Origin: Geodermatophilus obscurus DSM 43160
GTDB lineage: Bacteria; Actinomycetota; Actinomycetes; Mycobacteriales; Geodermatophilaceae
Length of the DNA: 64,000 nt
Reading direction: 5' to 3'
Assembly: GCF_000025345.1 (NCBI RefSeq)
Contig: NC_013757.1
Coordinates: 3,534,001 to 3,598,000 of the forward strand
Both the position numbers and the translations under genes were made by a program. The notes beneath the pieces are model-generated. The model made no database searches, was not told where the DNA came from, and saw only the letters and a list, made by a program, of their open reading frames with translations. This document shows positions 50,527-58,555 of this stretch, in pieces (within the stretch, counting starts at the first letter, position 1; each line of letters starts with the position of its first letter).

Positions 50527-51837
50527 ATGACGCTCGTCGCGCCGGACCCGACCCGCACGGTGCCGCTGCCGCTGCGCGAGCAGGCCGACGTCCGCGACCG
50601 GTGGCTGACCCAGCGGCTGCTCGACCTGCTGCCCGGGCTGATGGACCGCGCCGGCATCGACCTGTGGCTGGTCGTCGGCCGCGAGTACAACGAGGACCCG
50701 GTGCTGGCCACGCTGCTCCCGGCCACCTGGCTCTCGGCCCGCCGGCGCACGATCCTGGTGCTGCACCGCAGCGACGACGGCGTCACCGCGGCGGCGGTCT
50801 CGCGGTACCCGGTGGGCCAGTTCCTGCCGGCCTGGTCCCCCGATGCCGGCGGGCGGCCGCCGGCCGAGGACGCCCAGTGGGCTGAGGTCCGCCGCATCGT
50901 CGAGCAGGCCGCCCCGCAGCGGATCGGCATCGACGTCTCCGCGGACTTCGCCCTCGCCGACGGGCTGTCGCACACCGAGCACCGTCGGCTCACCGAGGCG
51001 CTGGGGCCGTGGGCCGACCGGCTGGTGCCGGCCGAGGACCTCGCGGTCGGCTGGCTGGAGACCCGGCTGCCGGAGGAGATCGCCGTCCTGGATCGGCTCA
51101 ACCGGCGGGTGCGCGAGGTGGTCGAGGAGGCCTTCTCCCCCGCCGTCCTGACCGCCGGTGTCTCCACCGGCACCGACCTGGCCTGGTGGCTCCGCCAGCG
51201 GCTGTCCGACCTGGGCGTCGAGCCGTGGTTCCACCCGGTGGTCGACGTGCAGCGCGCTGGGGTGGCGCCGCGCTGCGAGCAGGGCGCGCTGCTGCCGGCC
51301 GTCCCCTTCGACGTGCCGGTGGAGCCCGGCGACCTGGTGCACTGCGACGTCGGCCTGTCCAGCCTCGGCCTGAAGACCGACAGCCAGCGCAACGGCTACG
51401 TGCTGCGCCGCGGCGAGACGGACGCGCCGGCCGGTCTGCGGCAGGCGCTGGCCGTCGGCAACCGGCTGCAGGACCTCACCACGGCGGAGCTCGTCGCCGG
51501 ACGGACCGGCAACGAGGTGCTGGCCGCGGTCCGGTGCGCCGCGGCGGCCGAGGGCATCGACGGCGACGTCTACTCGCACCCGGTCGGGGTCCACGGCCAC
51601 GGCGCGGGACCGGCGATCGGCCGGTGGGACGACCAGCGCGGCGTCCCCGGCGCCGGCGACCGGGTGCTGCACCCGGACACCGTCTACGCCCTCGAGCTGT
51701 GCGTGCGGGTGCCGGTGGCCGAGTGGGGCGGCCAGCCGGTGCGCATGGCGCTGGAGGAGGGCGTGGCCCTCACCGAGGACGGCGTGAGCTACCTCGGCGA
51801 CCGGCAGACCGAGCTGCTGCTCATCCCCGACGCCTGA
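50527..51837 (+). CDS. M24 family metallopeptidase (Xaa-Pro aminopeptidase-like)
   Basis: A 436-residue protein with a creatinase-type N-terminal domain and a pita-bread catalytic domain. All five metal ligands are visible: Asp in HCDVGLSSLGLKTDSQR (two Asp), His in SHPVGVHGHGAGP, Glu in VYALELCV and Glu in MALEEGVALTEDG. Likely an aminopeptidase P/prolidase-like enzyme; substrate undefined. ATG chosen; no strong ribosome site. Convergent with an SDR gene across a 55-bp palindrome. Confidence 0.87.
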   Translation: MTLVAPDPTRTVPLPLREQADVRDRWLTQRLLDLLPGLMDRAGIDLWLVVGREYNEDPVLATLLPATWLSARRRTILVLHRSDDGVTAAAVSRYPVGQFLPAWSPDAGGRPPAEDAQWAEVRRIVEQAAPQRIGIDVSADFALADGLSHTEHRRLTEALGPWADRLVPAEDLAVGWLETRLPEEIAVLDRLNRRVREVVEEAFSPAVLTAGVSTGTDLAWWLRQRLSDLGVEPWFHPVVDVQRAGVAPRCEQGALLPAVPFDVPVEPGDLVHCDVGLSSLGLKTDSQRNGYVLRRGETDAPAGLRQALAVGNRLQDLTTAELVAGRTGNEVLAAVRCAAAAEGIDGDVYSHPVGVHGHGAGPAIGRWDDQRGVPGAGDRVLHPDTVYALELCVRVPVAEWGGQPVRMALEEGVALTEDGVSYLGDRQTELLLIPDA

Positions 51838-51857
51838 GGAAGGACCCCTCCAGGGGT

Positions 51858-51912
51858 GGCCCCGTCCAGGGCACCGCCCCGAGCTGGCGAGGGGACGGGA
51901 GGACGGGGTCCT
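51858..51912. repeat. 55-bp imperfect palindrome, copy F
   Basis: Arms GGCCCCGTCC and GGACGGGGTCCT with core CCGAGCTGGCGAGG. It sits between convergent stops at 51837 and 51916, and its right arm ends 3 bases from the SDR stop. Confidence 0.7.
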
Positions 51913-51915
51913 CGC

Positions 51916-52908
51916 TCAGGCCGAGGGACGCCGCCGGATGGCCCGCAGGAGCAGCTCACCCGGTCGTGCCACGGCGCCGGCGACCCGAGTGACCGGGCTG
52001 GTGGTCAGCACCTGGTCCGCGTAGGCGCCGCGCACCCGGCCGGGGCCCGGGGTCGGGGTGTCGAGGATGTCGGTGCCGTCGTCGGGCCGGTCGGTGGTCT
52101 GCAGCTGTCGGCCGGTCACCGACAGCAGCGCGTCGGTGAGCGCGGGACTGAACCGCTGCCCGGCGATGAAGCCCAGCGCGGCGTCGCCCACCGGGACCTC
52201 CCGCCGCGGGTGCACCGACGCCCGTACGACGGCCTCGGCGACCAGCTCGGGCGCGTAGACGGGCGGCGGCGGCTTGGGCATCCAGCCGAGCTTGGTGCGG
52301 GCGTGCTCGAAGAAGGGCGTGGCGATGCCGGCGGGCAGGATCTGGCTCACCTCGACCGGCGACCCCTCCTCGGCCAGCTCCATCCGCAGCGCGTCGTAGA
52401 AGGCCCGCAGCGCGAACTTGCTCGCCGAGTACGGCGCGTGCAGCGGGATGGACCGGTAGCCCTCCACCGAGCCGATGCCGATCAGCACGCCACCGCCGGC
52501 CCGCTCCAGCGCCGGGACGGCGGCCTGCGCGGCGGCCACGTGACCGATGTAGTTCACCTCGGTGACCCGGCGGAACTCGTCGAGGTCGATCTGCTTGACC
52601 GACCCCCAGATGCCGACCCCGGGCACGGTCACGAAGGTGTCGATCCGGCCGAAGCGGGCCTCGGCGGCGTCGACCAGCGCCCGGACGGCGGCCTGGTCGG
52701 TGATGTCGGTGGGGACGGCGACCGCCTCCGCGCCCTTCCGCGTGAGCTCCTCGACCAGCGTGCCGAGGGCCTCCTCACCGCGGGAGGCGACGACGATGCG
52801 GGTGCAGCCCTGCCGCGCGAACTCCAGCGCGGTCGCTCGCCCGATGCCGCTGGAGGCACCGAGGACGACGACCACCTGGTCGCTGACGGGACGTCGGGTG
52901 TCGGCCAT
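51916..52908 (-). CDS. Short-chain dehydrogenase/reductase with C-terminal extension
   Basis: A 330-residue SDR. Cofactor site VVLGASSGIGRATALEFARQG, Asn in NYIGHVAAAQAAVP, catalytic Ser in GIGSVEGYRSIPLHAPYSASK with Tyr and Lys. ILPAGIATPFFEHA takes the place of the usual NPG region. The last 90 residues extend beyond the core SDR fold, as in SDRs annotated only as oxidoreductase. TAGCCG ends 6 nt before the ATG; no ribosome site. Substrate unknown. Confidence 0.87.
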   Translation of the reverse strand: MADTRRPVSDQVVVVLGASSGIGRATALEFARQGCTRIVVASRGEEALGTLVEELTRKGAEAVAVPTDITDQAAVRALVDAAEARFGRIDTFVTVPGVGIWGSVKQIDLDEFRRVTEVNYIGHVAAAQAAVPALERAGGGVLIGIGSVEGYRSIPLHAPYSASKFALRAFYDALRMELAEEGSPVEVSQILPAGIATPFFEHARTKLGWMPKPPPPVYAPELVAEAVVRASVHPRREVPVGDAALGFIAGQRFSPALTDALLSVTGRQLQTTDRPDDGTDILDTPTPGPGRVRGAYADQVLTTSPVTRVAGAVARPGELLLRAIRRRPSA

Positions 52909-53119
52909 GCCGGTCGGCTACCCCCGCCAGGCCGGGCCGGAACGCCGGGCGCCCACTTCGCGGGGTCCCCGACGAGAAGGTCGCCCGGACCCTGGCGGAA
53001 GGCGCCATGAACGCCAGGGACCGAAGAATGCTGGCAAAAAGGTAGAAAAGCAGTATCAGGACGCTCCGTCGTGGCTCAAGATGAGAAGTGATGCCATCCC
53101 GCATGGCGGAGGTACCACC

Positions 53120-55510
53120 ATGTGGCTGTTCGCCAGCTACTCACGCAAGGACGAGACCGCGGTCCGAGGGCTGATCTCGGACCTGCAACGGGCCCACCTG
53201 TCCGTGTGGCACGACCAGGAGCTCCGCGGTGGCGACCCGTGGTGGCAGGACATCCTGCGGCGGATCCGTCAGTGCGACGTGTTCCTCTTCCTCCTGTCCG
53301 ACAACTCCCTGGCGTCCAAGCCGTGCCTGACGGAGCTGTCCTACGCGAGAGCGCTGGGTCTGCCGATCCTGCCCGTGCAGGTCGGCCCGGTGGGGAACAT
53401 CCGCCTCACCCCGGTCGCCGACATCCAGGTAGTCGACTACCGGGAGCGGACGCTGGCCAAGGGGATGGAGCTGCTCGACGCCATCCAGCAAGCCGTGACT
53501 GAGCGGCACCCGCTGCCCGAGCCCCTGCCGGAGCCACCGTCGGTCCCGTTCGAGTACCTACTCCGACTCGGATCGGCGATCGGGGCGGCCCAGCTGACCC
53601 CCGACCAGCAGGGCGACTTCATCCGGCAGCTGCGCGAGGTTCTGGAGACGGAAGACGACGAAGGGGTCAAGGACGACGCCCACGAGCTCTTGCGGGCGCT
53701 GCGCCGCAGGCCCGACATCACCTACCGGAACGCACAGGCGATCGACCGGCTGCTCGCCGACCTGGCCGCTGCAACCACCCCGGTGACGGTCCGCGGAGCC
53801 TCCTCCGCGGGCGAGGGGCCGCCGGCGTCACCGACGGCGGCCGACGACCACGAGCCGCAGAAGGCGGGGGCCGGCGACGTCGGCGCCGGCGGACGTCCGG
53901 GTCGCCGGCTGAGGACGGGATTGCACGCCGCGTCGTCCGGCCGACCCGAGCGGCTGCGCCGTACGCGCCGGCTTCTCACCGCGGGCGCGCTCCTGCTCGC
54001 ACTCGCAGCCCTGGGGGCGATCTGGCTCCTCGGCCGCGGCGACACGATCCCGCCCTCGGATGTCGTCCTCGCCCAGCCTGCTGCCGACGTCGGCCCCGAG
54101 CCGTTCGCCGAGTCCGCCGCTGCGGGACAGGGGGAGCCGCCGATCTCCTTGGCGGGCGCAGTCTCCGGGGCGACCCCGGGCCTCTACGGCGGCACGGGGA
54201 CGAATTCCTGCAACGCCCAGGGCTTGGCAGACTTCCTCGAGAAGCAGCCGACACTGGCAGCGGCATGGGGAACTGCCCTCGGCATCTCGGTCGAACAGGT
54301 CCGAACCTTCCTGGGCGGGCTCACTCCGGTGACCCTGCGCACCGACACCGCCATCACCAACCACGGCTTCCGCGATGACAGGGCCGTCCCCTTCCAGGCC
54401 GTGCTACAGGCCGGGACGGCGGTGCTCATCGACGCGTACGGCGAGCCGAAGGTCCGATGTGCCTGTGGTAACCCCCTCCAACCGCCGGAACAGCAGGCCG
54501 ACATGCCCTACGAGGGGCCGCGCTGGCCGGGATTCGAGGCCGAGACCGTCACGGAGATCAAGCCGGCGCCCTCCCCGGTCGAGGAGTTCGTCGTCCTCCG
54601 CCAGGACACCGGCGACTTCGTCGCCCGCCCGCAAGGGACCCAGGGAGACCAGGACGACCACCCCGATACCGCCGCCGAGCAACGGGCCCGTGAGTTGCCG
54701 ACGAGTTCGGCGGCCGGTTCGCCCTCCGACGACGGCGGGGCCGGCGAGCAGTCGAACGAGGGAGGCGAGAACGCGTCCGGCAACGGAACGGACGACTCCA
54801 GCACCGTTCCCGGCGAGAACCCCGGCACGGCGCCGGGGAACGGGAGCGGTGAGGGCACCGAGGACGGGCCGGACTCCCCGTCCGGCGGCACCGCCGGCGA
54901 CACGGAGGACGACGTGCAGACCCGCGACAGGGCCGTGGAGGGAGTCTTGCCCGGCGGCACCGACGGCGAGGCCGGCGGAGGCAGCGGAACCCCGCCCGGC
55001 GGCACCGACGGCGAGACCGGCGGAGGCAGCGGAACCCCGCCCGGCGGCACCGACGGCGAGGCCGGCGGAGGCAGCGGAACCCCGCCCGGCGGCACCGACG
55101 GCGAGACCGGCGGAGGCAGCGGAACCCCGCCCGGCGGCACCGACGGCGAGACCGGCGGAGGCAGCGGAACCCCGCCCGGCGGCACCGACGGCGAGACCGG
55201 CGGAGGCAGCGGAACCCCGCCCGGCGGCACCGGCGGCGAGACCGGCGGAGGCAGCGGAACCCCGCCCGGCGGCACCGACGGCGAGACCGGCGGAGGCAGC
55301 GGAACCCCGCCCGGCGGCACCGACGGCGAGACCGGCGGAGGCAGCGGAACCCCGCCCGGCGGCACCGGCGGCGAGACCGGCGGAGGCAGCGGAACCCCGC
55401 CCGGCGGCACCGGCGGCGAGACCGGCGACGGGACCGTGCTCGTGCCCGGCAGCGGCGACGACGCCGGCACGGGCGACAGCACCGTGCCCGACGCCGACCC
55501 GGCCGACTGA
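53120..55510 (+). CDS. TIR-transmembrane-DUF6777 protein with 15-residue tandem repeats
   Basis: A 796-residue protein. Residues 1-125 form a TIR domain (MWLFASYSRKDE, WHDQELRGGDPWWQDI, FLFLLSDNSLAS) with Glu72 in CLTELSYA at the position of the NADase catalytic glutamate. A helical linker follows, then one transmembrane helix (about 285-305, LLTAGALLLALAALGAIWLL). The extracellular DUF6777-like domain (about 340-470) has LYGGTGTNSCNAQGLADFL, the LRTDTAITNHG motif and RCACGNPL. The tail is acidic, then ten Gly-rich 15-residue repeats. Start at 53120 has GGCGGAGG 7 nt upstream; ATG 53081 is less likely. The architecture suggests sensing outside and a TIR effector inside. Confidence 0.8.
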   Translation: MWLFASYSRKDETAVRGLISDLQRAHLSVWHDQELRGGDPWWQDILRRIRQCDVFLFLLSDNSLASKPCLTELSYARALGLPILPVQVGPVGNIRLTPVADIQVVDYRERTLAKGMELLDAIQQAVTERHPLPEPLPEPPSVPFEYLLRLGSAIGAAQLTPDQQGDFIRQLREVLETEDDEGVKDDAHELLRALRRRPDITYRNAQAIDRLLADLAAATTPVTVRGASSAGEGPPASPTAADDHEPQKAGAGDVGAGGRPGRRLRTGLHAASSGRPERLRRTRRLLTAGALLLALAALGAIWLLGRGDTIPPSDVVLAQPAADVGPEPFAESAAAGQGEPPISLAGAVSGATPGLYGGTGTNSCNAQGLADFLEKQPTLAAAWGTALGISVEQVRTFLGGLTPVTLRTDTAITNHGFRDDRAVPFQAVLQAGTAVLIDAYGEPKVRCACGNPLQPPEQQADMPYEGPRWPGFEAETVTEIKPAPSPVEEFVVLRQDTGDFVARPQGTQGDQDDHPDTAAEQRARELPTSSAAGSPSDDGGAGEQSNEGGENASGNGTDDSSTVPGENPGTAPGNGSGEGTEDGPDSPSGGTAGDTEDDVQTRDRAVEGVLPGGTDGEAGGGSGTPPGGTDGETGGGSGTPPGGTDGEAGGGSGTPPGGTDGETGGGSGTPPGGTDGETGGGSGTPPGGTDGETGGGSGTPPGGTGGETGGGSGTPPGGTDGETGGGSGTPPGGTDGETGGGSGTPPGGTGGETGGGSGTPPGGTGGETGDGTVLVPGSGDDAGTGDSTVPDADPAD
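54953..55432 (+). repeat. 45-bp coding tandem repeat (10 full units plus a partial)
   Basis: Ten consecutive 45-bp units (54953-55402) encode GGT(D/G)GE(T/A)GGGSGTPP, and an incomplete eleventh follows. Units differ only at two codons, so the array is recently expanded and probably length-variable between strains. Confidence 0.95.
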
Positions 55511-55603
55511 TTCGCCGAGGAGCCGGGACGGGCGGGGCGTGGAGTCCGAGGAGCGACGTCCTACGGGTGGCGCGACGAGCTCCTGGACGGTGGTCCGCCG
55601 ACG

Positions 55604-55757
55604 TCACAACTCACGTGCCTTGCGCATCTGCCGACCATCGGCCTGTTGGAGGGCGTCGACCAGCTCGTGCTCGATCATCCTCGAGCGACGGAGATGTTCA
55701 GGAGCTCGACGATGTCCATCAGGCCTTCTTGCTGGCGTGGGCGTCCGGCGAGGTCGC
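55604..55757 (-). pseudogene. Frameshifted relic of a ChaB/Rho-N gene, C-terminal part
   Basis: The minus strand reads RQQEGLMDIVELLNIS, then after a one-base deletion RMIEHELVDALQQADG and KAREL stop. This aligns with TKEHLMDVAKRLDISGRSTM, ELVDAIQKAND and the end of the intact gene at 56273-56698, including 17 identical bases (ggcgtcgaccagctcgt). The deletion removes one base of the codon equivalent to Gly in DISGRS. The ChaB N-terminal part is missing here. Confidence 0.7.
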
Positions 55758-55763
55758 TAGAGT
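55758..55763 (+). promoter_or_regulatory. -10 element TAGAGT (leaderless type)
   Basis: TAGAGT ends exactly 6 nt before the GTG of the short frame at 55770. Confidence 0.45.
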
Positions 55764-55769
55764 TCGTTC

Positions 55770-55844
55770 GTGGGCTCTCCCCCCATGGCGCGATCCGCCG
55801 CCGCCGCCGGCAGCGGCCAGCACCCGTCCGTCGACCACGCGTAG
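55770..55844 (+). CDS. Putative 24-aa leaderless ORF coupled to the next gene
   Basis: GTG start 6 nt after TAGAGT, coding MGSPPMARSAAAGSGQ and a few more residues, ending in TAG whose G is the first base of the GTG of the following gene (TAGTG). It may have no product function and serve to deliver ribosomes to the downstream start, which lacks its own ribosome site. Confidence 0.4.
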   Translation: MGSPPMARSAAAAGSGQHPSVDHA

Positions 55845-56266
55845 TGGACGCGGACGACTGGTCCAAGGTCGTGCTCGCGGTGATCCCGGTGGTGGGCGCC
55901 GTGGCCAAGGTCCTCCGAGGGGCGGTCAGGGGTCGCCGCGGTCGGTTGTCCAGCGACGCAGACCTGCTCGCGAAGCTCCCTCCGGACAGCGCTGCGTACA
56001 AGCGCATGCTGGGGCACCTGGACGAGGAGGTCGGGCGCATCATCGAGGAGGAGGACAGGAAGCGCCGGGACGTCGTCGGGGTCGTGCTGGGTGTGGCCCT
56101 CCTGGCCGGGGCAGCAGCCCTCGTCGTCTCGGCATGGCACAGCGACAGGGACGTGTCCCCGTTCCTATGGGCGGCAGCGGCGGTGGTCGCGATCGTCGGC
56201 ACCGTCGGCCTGGTGCAGGACGCGATCCCGCGGGCACGGGACGACGCGGGCCGACCGATCAGGTAG
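55844..56266 (+). CDS. Small membrane protein with C-terminal helix pair, 140 aa
   Basis: MDADDWSKVVLAVIPVVGAVAKVL at the N-terminus is an amphipathic or membrane-associated helix. An acidic/basic helix follows (YKRMLGHLDEEVGRIIEEEDRKRR), then two membrane helices VVGVVLGVALLAGAAALVVS and FLWAAAAVVAIVGTVGLVQD. No family recognised. GTG at 55844 is preferred because of TAGTG coupling to a short upstream frame; the same frame is open back to 55646, but that part crosses the relic and is Arg-rich. It lies between the TIR gene and the ChaB gene. Confidence 0.6.
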   Translation: MDADDWSKVVLAVIPVVGAVAKVLRGAVRGRRGRLSSDADLLAKLPPDSAAYKRMLGHLDEEVGRIIEEEDRKRRDVVGVVLGVALLAGAAALVVSAWHSDRDVSPFLWAAAAVVAIVGTVGLVQDAIPRARDDAGRPIR

Positions 56267-56272
56267 GCCCAT

Positions 56273-56698
56273 CTAGCTCCTGTTCCGCGCCTCGGCGGTC
56301 GCCCTGTCGTTGGCCTTCTGGATGGCGTCGACCAGCTCGTCCTTGCTCATCGTCGAGCGGCCGCTGATGTCGAGCCTCTTGGCGACGTCCATCAGGTGTT
56401 CCTTGGTGGCGTTGGCGTCGACGCCGCCCTTGGTCCCACGGTTCGTGTCCCGGCCGCCCTCGGCCTGGGCGTCGCTCGGGCCCTCGTGGTCCTTGGGCTC
56501 CCAGTGGTCGCCGACCTTCTCGTGCGTGTGCTTGACCGCGGCCCAGGCCGTCTGGTTGGCCCGCCGCTCGTCGTCGTAGAAGTCCATCGCCGAGTCGTGC
56601 GCCTTGGTGAAGGTGCGCTGCGCCTTCTCGTCCGAGCGCTGCAGCGTCGAGGGGATCTCGTCCTGCTTCGCGTCGCCGCTCTTCGTCGTCTTCGGCAT
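56273..56698 (-). CDS. ChaB family protein with C-terminal Rho-N-like domain
   Basis: A 141-residue protein. Residues 1-70 are ChaB-like (DEIPSTLQRSDEKAQRTFTKAHD, YDDERRANQTAWAAVKHTHEKV). A polar linker leads to a C-terminal helical module LMDVAKRLDISGRSTM with DELVDAIQKAND, typical of Rho-terminator N-domain/SAP-like nucleic-acid-binding folds. Such fusions are common in soil actinobacteria with unknown function. GAGGAGGGGCG stands before ATG 56698. Two decayed copies of the same gene lie at 55604-55757 and 58556-58678. Confidence 0.87.
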   Translation of the reverse strand: MPKTTKSGDAKQDEIPSTLQRSDEKAQRTFTKAHDSAMDFYDDERRANQTAWAAVKHTHEKVGDHWEPKDHEGPSDAQAEGGRDTNRGTKGGVDANATKEHLMDVAKRLDISGRSTMSKDELVDAIQKANDRATAEARNRS

Positions 56699-56874
56699 CG
56701 CCCCTCCTCGGCCGGCCGTCCGCACTCGTGCTACCCGGCGCGCGTCGCCAGGTAACCGACCGGTCCCGGGCCGCGATCGTCACCGACCGCACGGGCCACC
56801 CGTTGGAGTGGGCTCGGCGTCCCAGCCCGTCGACCGGGCTGCTCGAACTGTCGATGGCACGGGCAGGAGGTGCC

Positions 56875-57438
56875 ATGAGCGACGGGTTCCCGCCACGGGG
56901 AGAGCAGGACGCGGCCGCCGACGCCCAGCCGGTGCGGACATCCGCGCCGGTGAAGGCGGTCGCGGTCGGCGTCCGTGCTGCACTGCTGGCCGGCGTCGCC
57001 GGGTTGATGGCACGGCGACCAGCTCGCCGGCGCGCCGACGTCACCGGCGCCCTGACCGAGGCCCGTTTCCGGGCCCTGTTCGAGGCGTCCCCGGTGGGTA
57101 TCGGTCTCTCCGACGAGCGCGGGGTGTTCGTCGCGGTCAACCCGGCGATGTGCCGGCTGTTCGGCCGACCGGCCGAGGAGCTCCTGGGCCGGTCCGCCGC
57201 ACCGTTCCACCACCCTGACGACCGACATGTGCATGCGGCGTCGGCCCAGCTGATCACCGCCGCGGAGGATGGGGTCGGGCGGGTGCAGAAGCGCTACGTG
57301 CGCCCCGACGGCACGGTCCGGACGGCGTGGCTGACCCTGACCCACATCACGGGCCCTGACGGGCGGCCGTGGACGCTGGCCCACGTGCAGGACGTCACGG
57401 AGCGGGTGGCCGCCGAGCAGGCGCTGCGCGAGTCGTAG
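56875..57438 (+). CDS. PAS-domain protein, N-terminal half of a GGDEF protein cut by an amber codon
   Basis: A 187-residue product. A short hydrophobic stretch (VKAVAVGVRAALLAGVAGLM) is followed by one PAS domain: RFRALFEASPVGIGLSDERG, NPAMCRLFGRPAEELLG, FHHPDD, YVRPDGTVRTAWLTLTHI, LAHVQDVTERVAAEQAL. AGGAGG precedes the ATG. It stops at TAG 57436, and the same frame continues directly as GAF-GGDEF. The linker ALRES-stop-ETVLAVARLVRRIR would be a normal PAS-to-GAF linker if TAG were GAG, a single-base change. So this is half of a recently broken gene, a readthrough case, or an assembly error. Confidence 0.8.
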   Translation: MSDGFPPRGEQDAAADAQPVRTSAPVKAVAVGVRAALLAGVAGLMARRPARRRADVTGALTEARFRALFEASPVGIGLSDERGVFVAVNPAMCRLFGRPAEELLGRSAAPFHHPDDRHVHAASAQLITAAEDGVGRVQKRYVRPDGTVRTAWLTLTHITGPDGRPWTLAHVQDVTERVAAEQALRES

Positions 57439-57444
57439 GAGACG

Positions 57445-58473
57445 GTGCTGGCCGTCGCGCGGCTGGTGCGGCGCATCCGCTCCGGGGTCGACGTCCGCGG
57501 CACGATCCTGGAGGCGGTCCGGGCCCTCGGCGGTGCCAGCTCGGCCCACCTGGTCGAGTACGAGGACGCCTGTGGGAGCCCGGGCGCGCGAACCGGCGAG
57601 GGGCCCGCCGCAGCGTCGAGCCTCGTGGTGACCGCCAGCGTGGGCGTCGACATGACGGGCACGCGCACACCGATCGACGCCACCTCCGTCTACGTCGAGG
57701 TGGTACGCAGCGGCCGACCGCTGTTCCTGGCCGACCCGGCCGCGGATCCGCTGTTCGCGGGCGACCTGCTGGCGGCGTCCGGCGCGCGGTCGGTGCTGGT
57801 CCATCCGGTGCAGTCCGGTGACGCCACGCTGGGTGTGCTCGTGGTCGCCTGGAACGAGCGAATCGACTCCGTGTCCGACCAGCGGGCGGCCACGGTGGAC
57901 CTGCTCGCCGACGAGACCGCTCTCGCGCTGGACAACGAGGTCCTGCTGCGCAGGCTCGAGCGCACGGCGGCCACCGACGCCCTCACCGGCCTGCCCAACC
58001 GCCGGTCGTGGGAGGCGGACCTGCCCGCCCTGATCGCGTCCGCCCGGCGCACCGGCGCGCCGCTCAGCATCGCGGTGGCAGACCTCGACCACTTCAAGGT
58101 CTACAACGACACCTTCGGCCACCAGGCCGGTGACGACCTGCTGCGCCGCTTCGCCGCTGTGTGCACAGAAGTCCTGCGCGAGCCGGACGTCGTGGCCCGC
58201 TGGGGGGGTGAGGAGTTCGTCATCGCCCTGCCCGCCTGCCCTGAGGCACACGCGCAGCGGGTGCTCGACCGGCTGCGCGCAGCAGTGCCCGAGGGACAGA
58301 CCTGCAGCATCGGCCTCGCGGTCTGGGACGGCGTGGAGAGCCCTGACGCGCTGCTGGCCCGCGCCGACGCGGCGCTGTACCGGGCGAAGGCGCTGGGGCG
58401 GGACACCGTGGCCTCGGCTGCGGTGGGCAGCAACTCCGGACCATCGATCCTGACGAGCTCGTCGGACTCGTGA
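57445..58473 (+). CDS. GAF-GGDEF diguanylate cyclase, C-terminal half
   Basis: A 342-residue part, in the same frame as the PAS gene and 6 nt after its TAG. GAF-like domain about residues 15-160 (TILEAVRALGGASSAHLVEYE, SVLVHPVQSGDATLGVLVVAW), then GGDEF domain from ATDALTGLPNRRSWEADL with VADLDHFKVYNDTFGHQAGDD, inhibitory REPD and an intact GGEEF. GTG 57445 could allow re-initiation, but no ribosome site is seen. The enzyme domain is intact, so activity could survive without PAS control. Confidence 0.8.
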   Translation: MLAVARLVRRIRSGVDVRGTILEAVRALGGASSAHLVEYEDACGSPGARTGEGPAAASSLVVTASVGVDMTGTRTPIDATSVYVEVVRSGRPLFLADPAADPLFAGDLLAASGARSVLVHPVQSGDATLGVLVVAWNERIDSVSDQRAATVDLLADETALALDNEVLLRRLERTAATDALTGLPNRRSWEADLPALIASARRTGAPLSIAVADLDHFKVYNDTFGHQAGDDLLRRFAAVCTEVLREPDVVARWGGEEFVIALPACPEAHAQRVLDRLRAAVPEGQTCSIGLAVWDGVESPDALLARADAALYRAKALGRDTVASAAVGSNSGPSILTSSSDS

Positions 58474-58555
58474 CGACACCAGAGCCGGTGGTGTGAGCGG
58501 TCCGCAGGCGGGACGACCGGGCAGGTCGACCACCGTTGACGGCGTCGCGACCACG

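Noticed and set aside
54953..55432. Regular repeat that could be mistaken for a CRISPR array
   Set aside because: No unique spacers; units are contiguous, in frame and encode a Gly-rich stalk.
54375..55760. Long alternative frames over the 45-bp repeat on both strands
   Set aside because: Stop-free because a 45-bp unit is divisible by three; TIR-DUF6777 is the frame with recognisable domains and a ribosome site.
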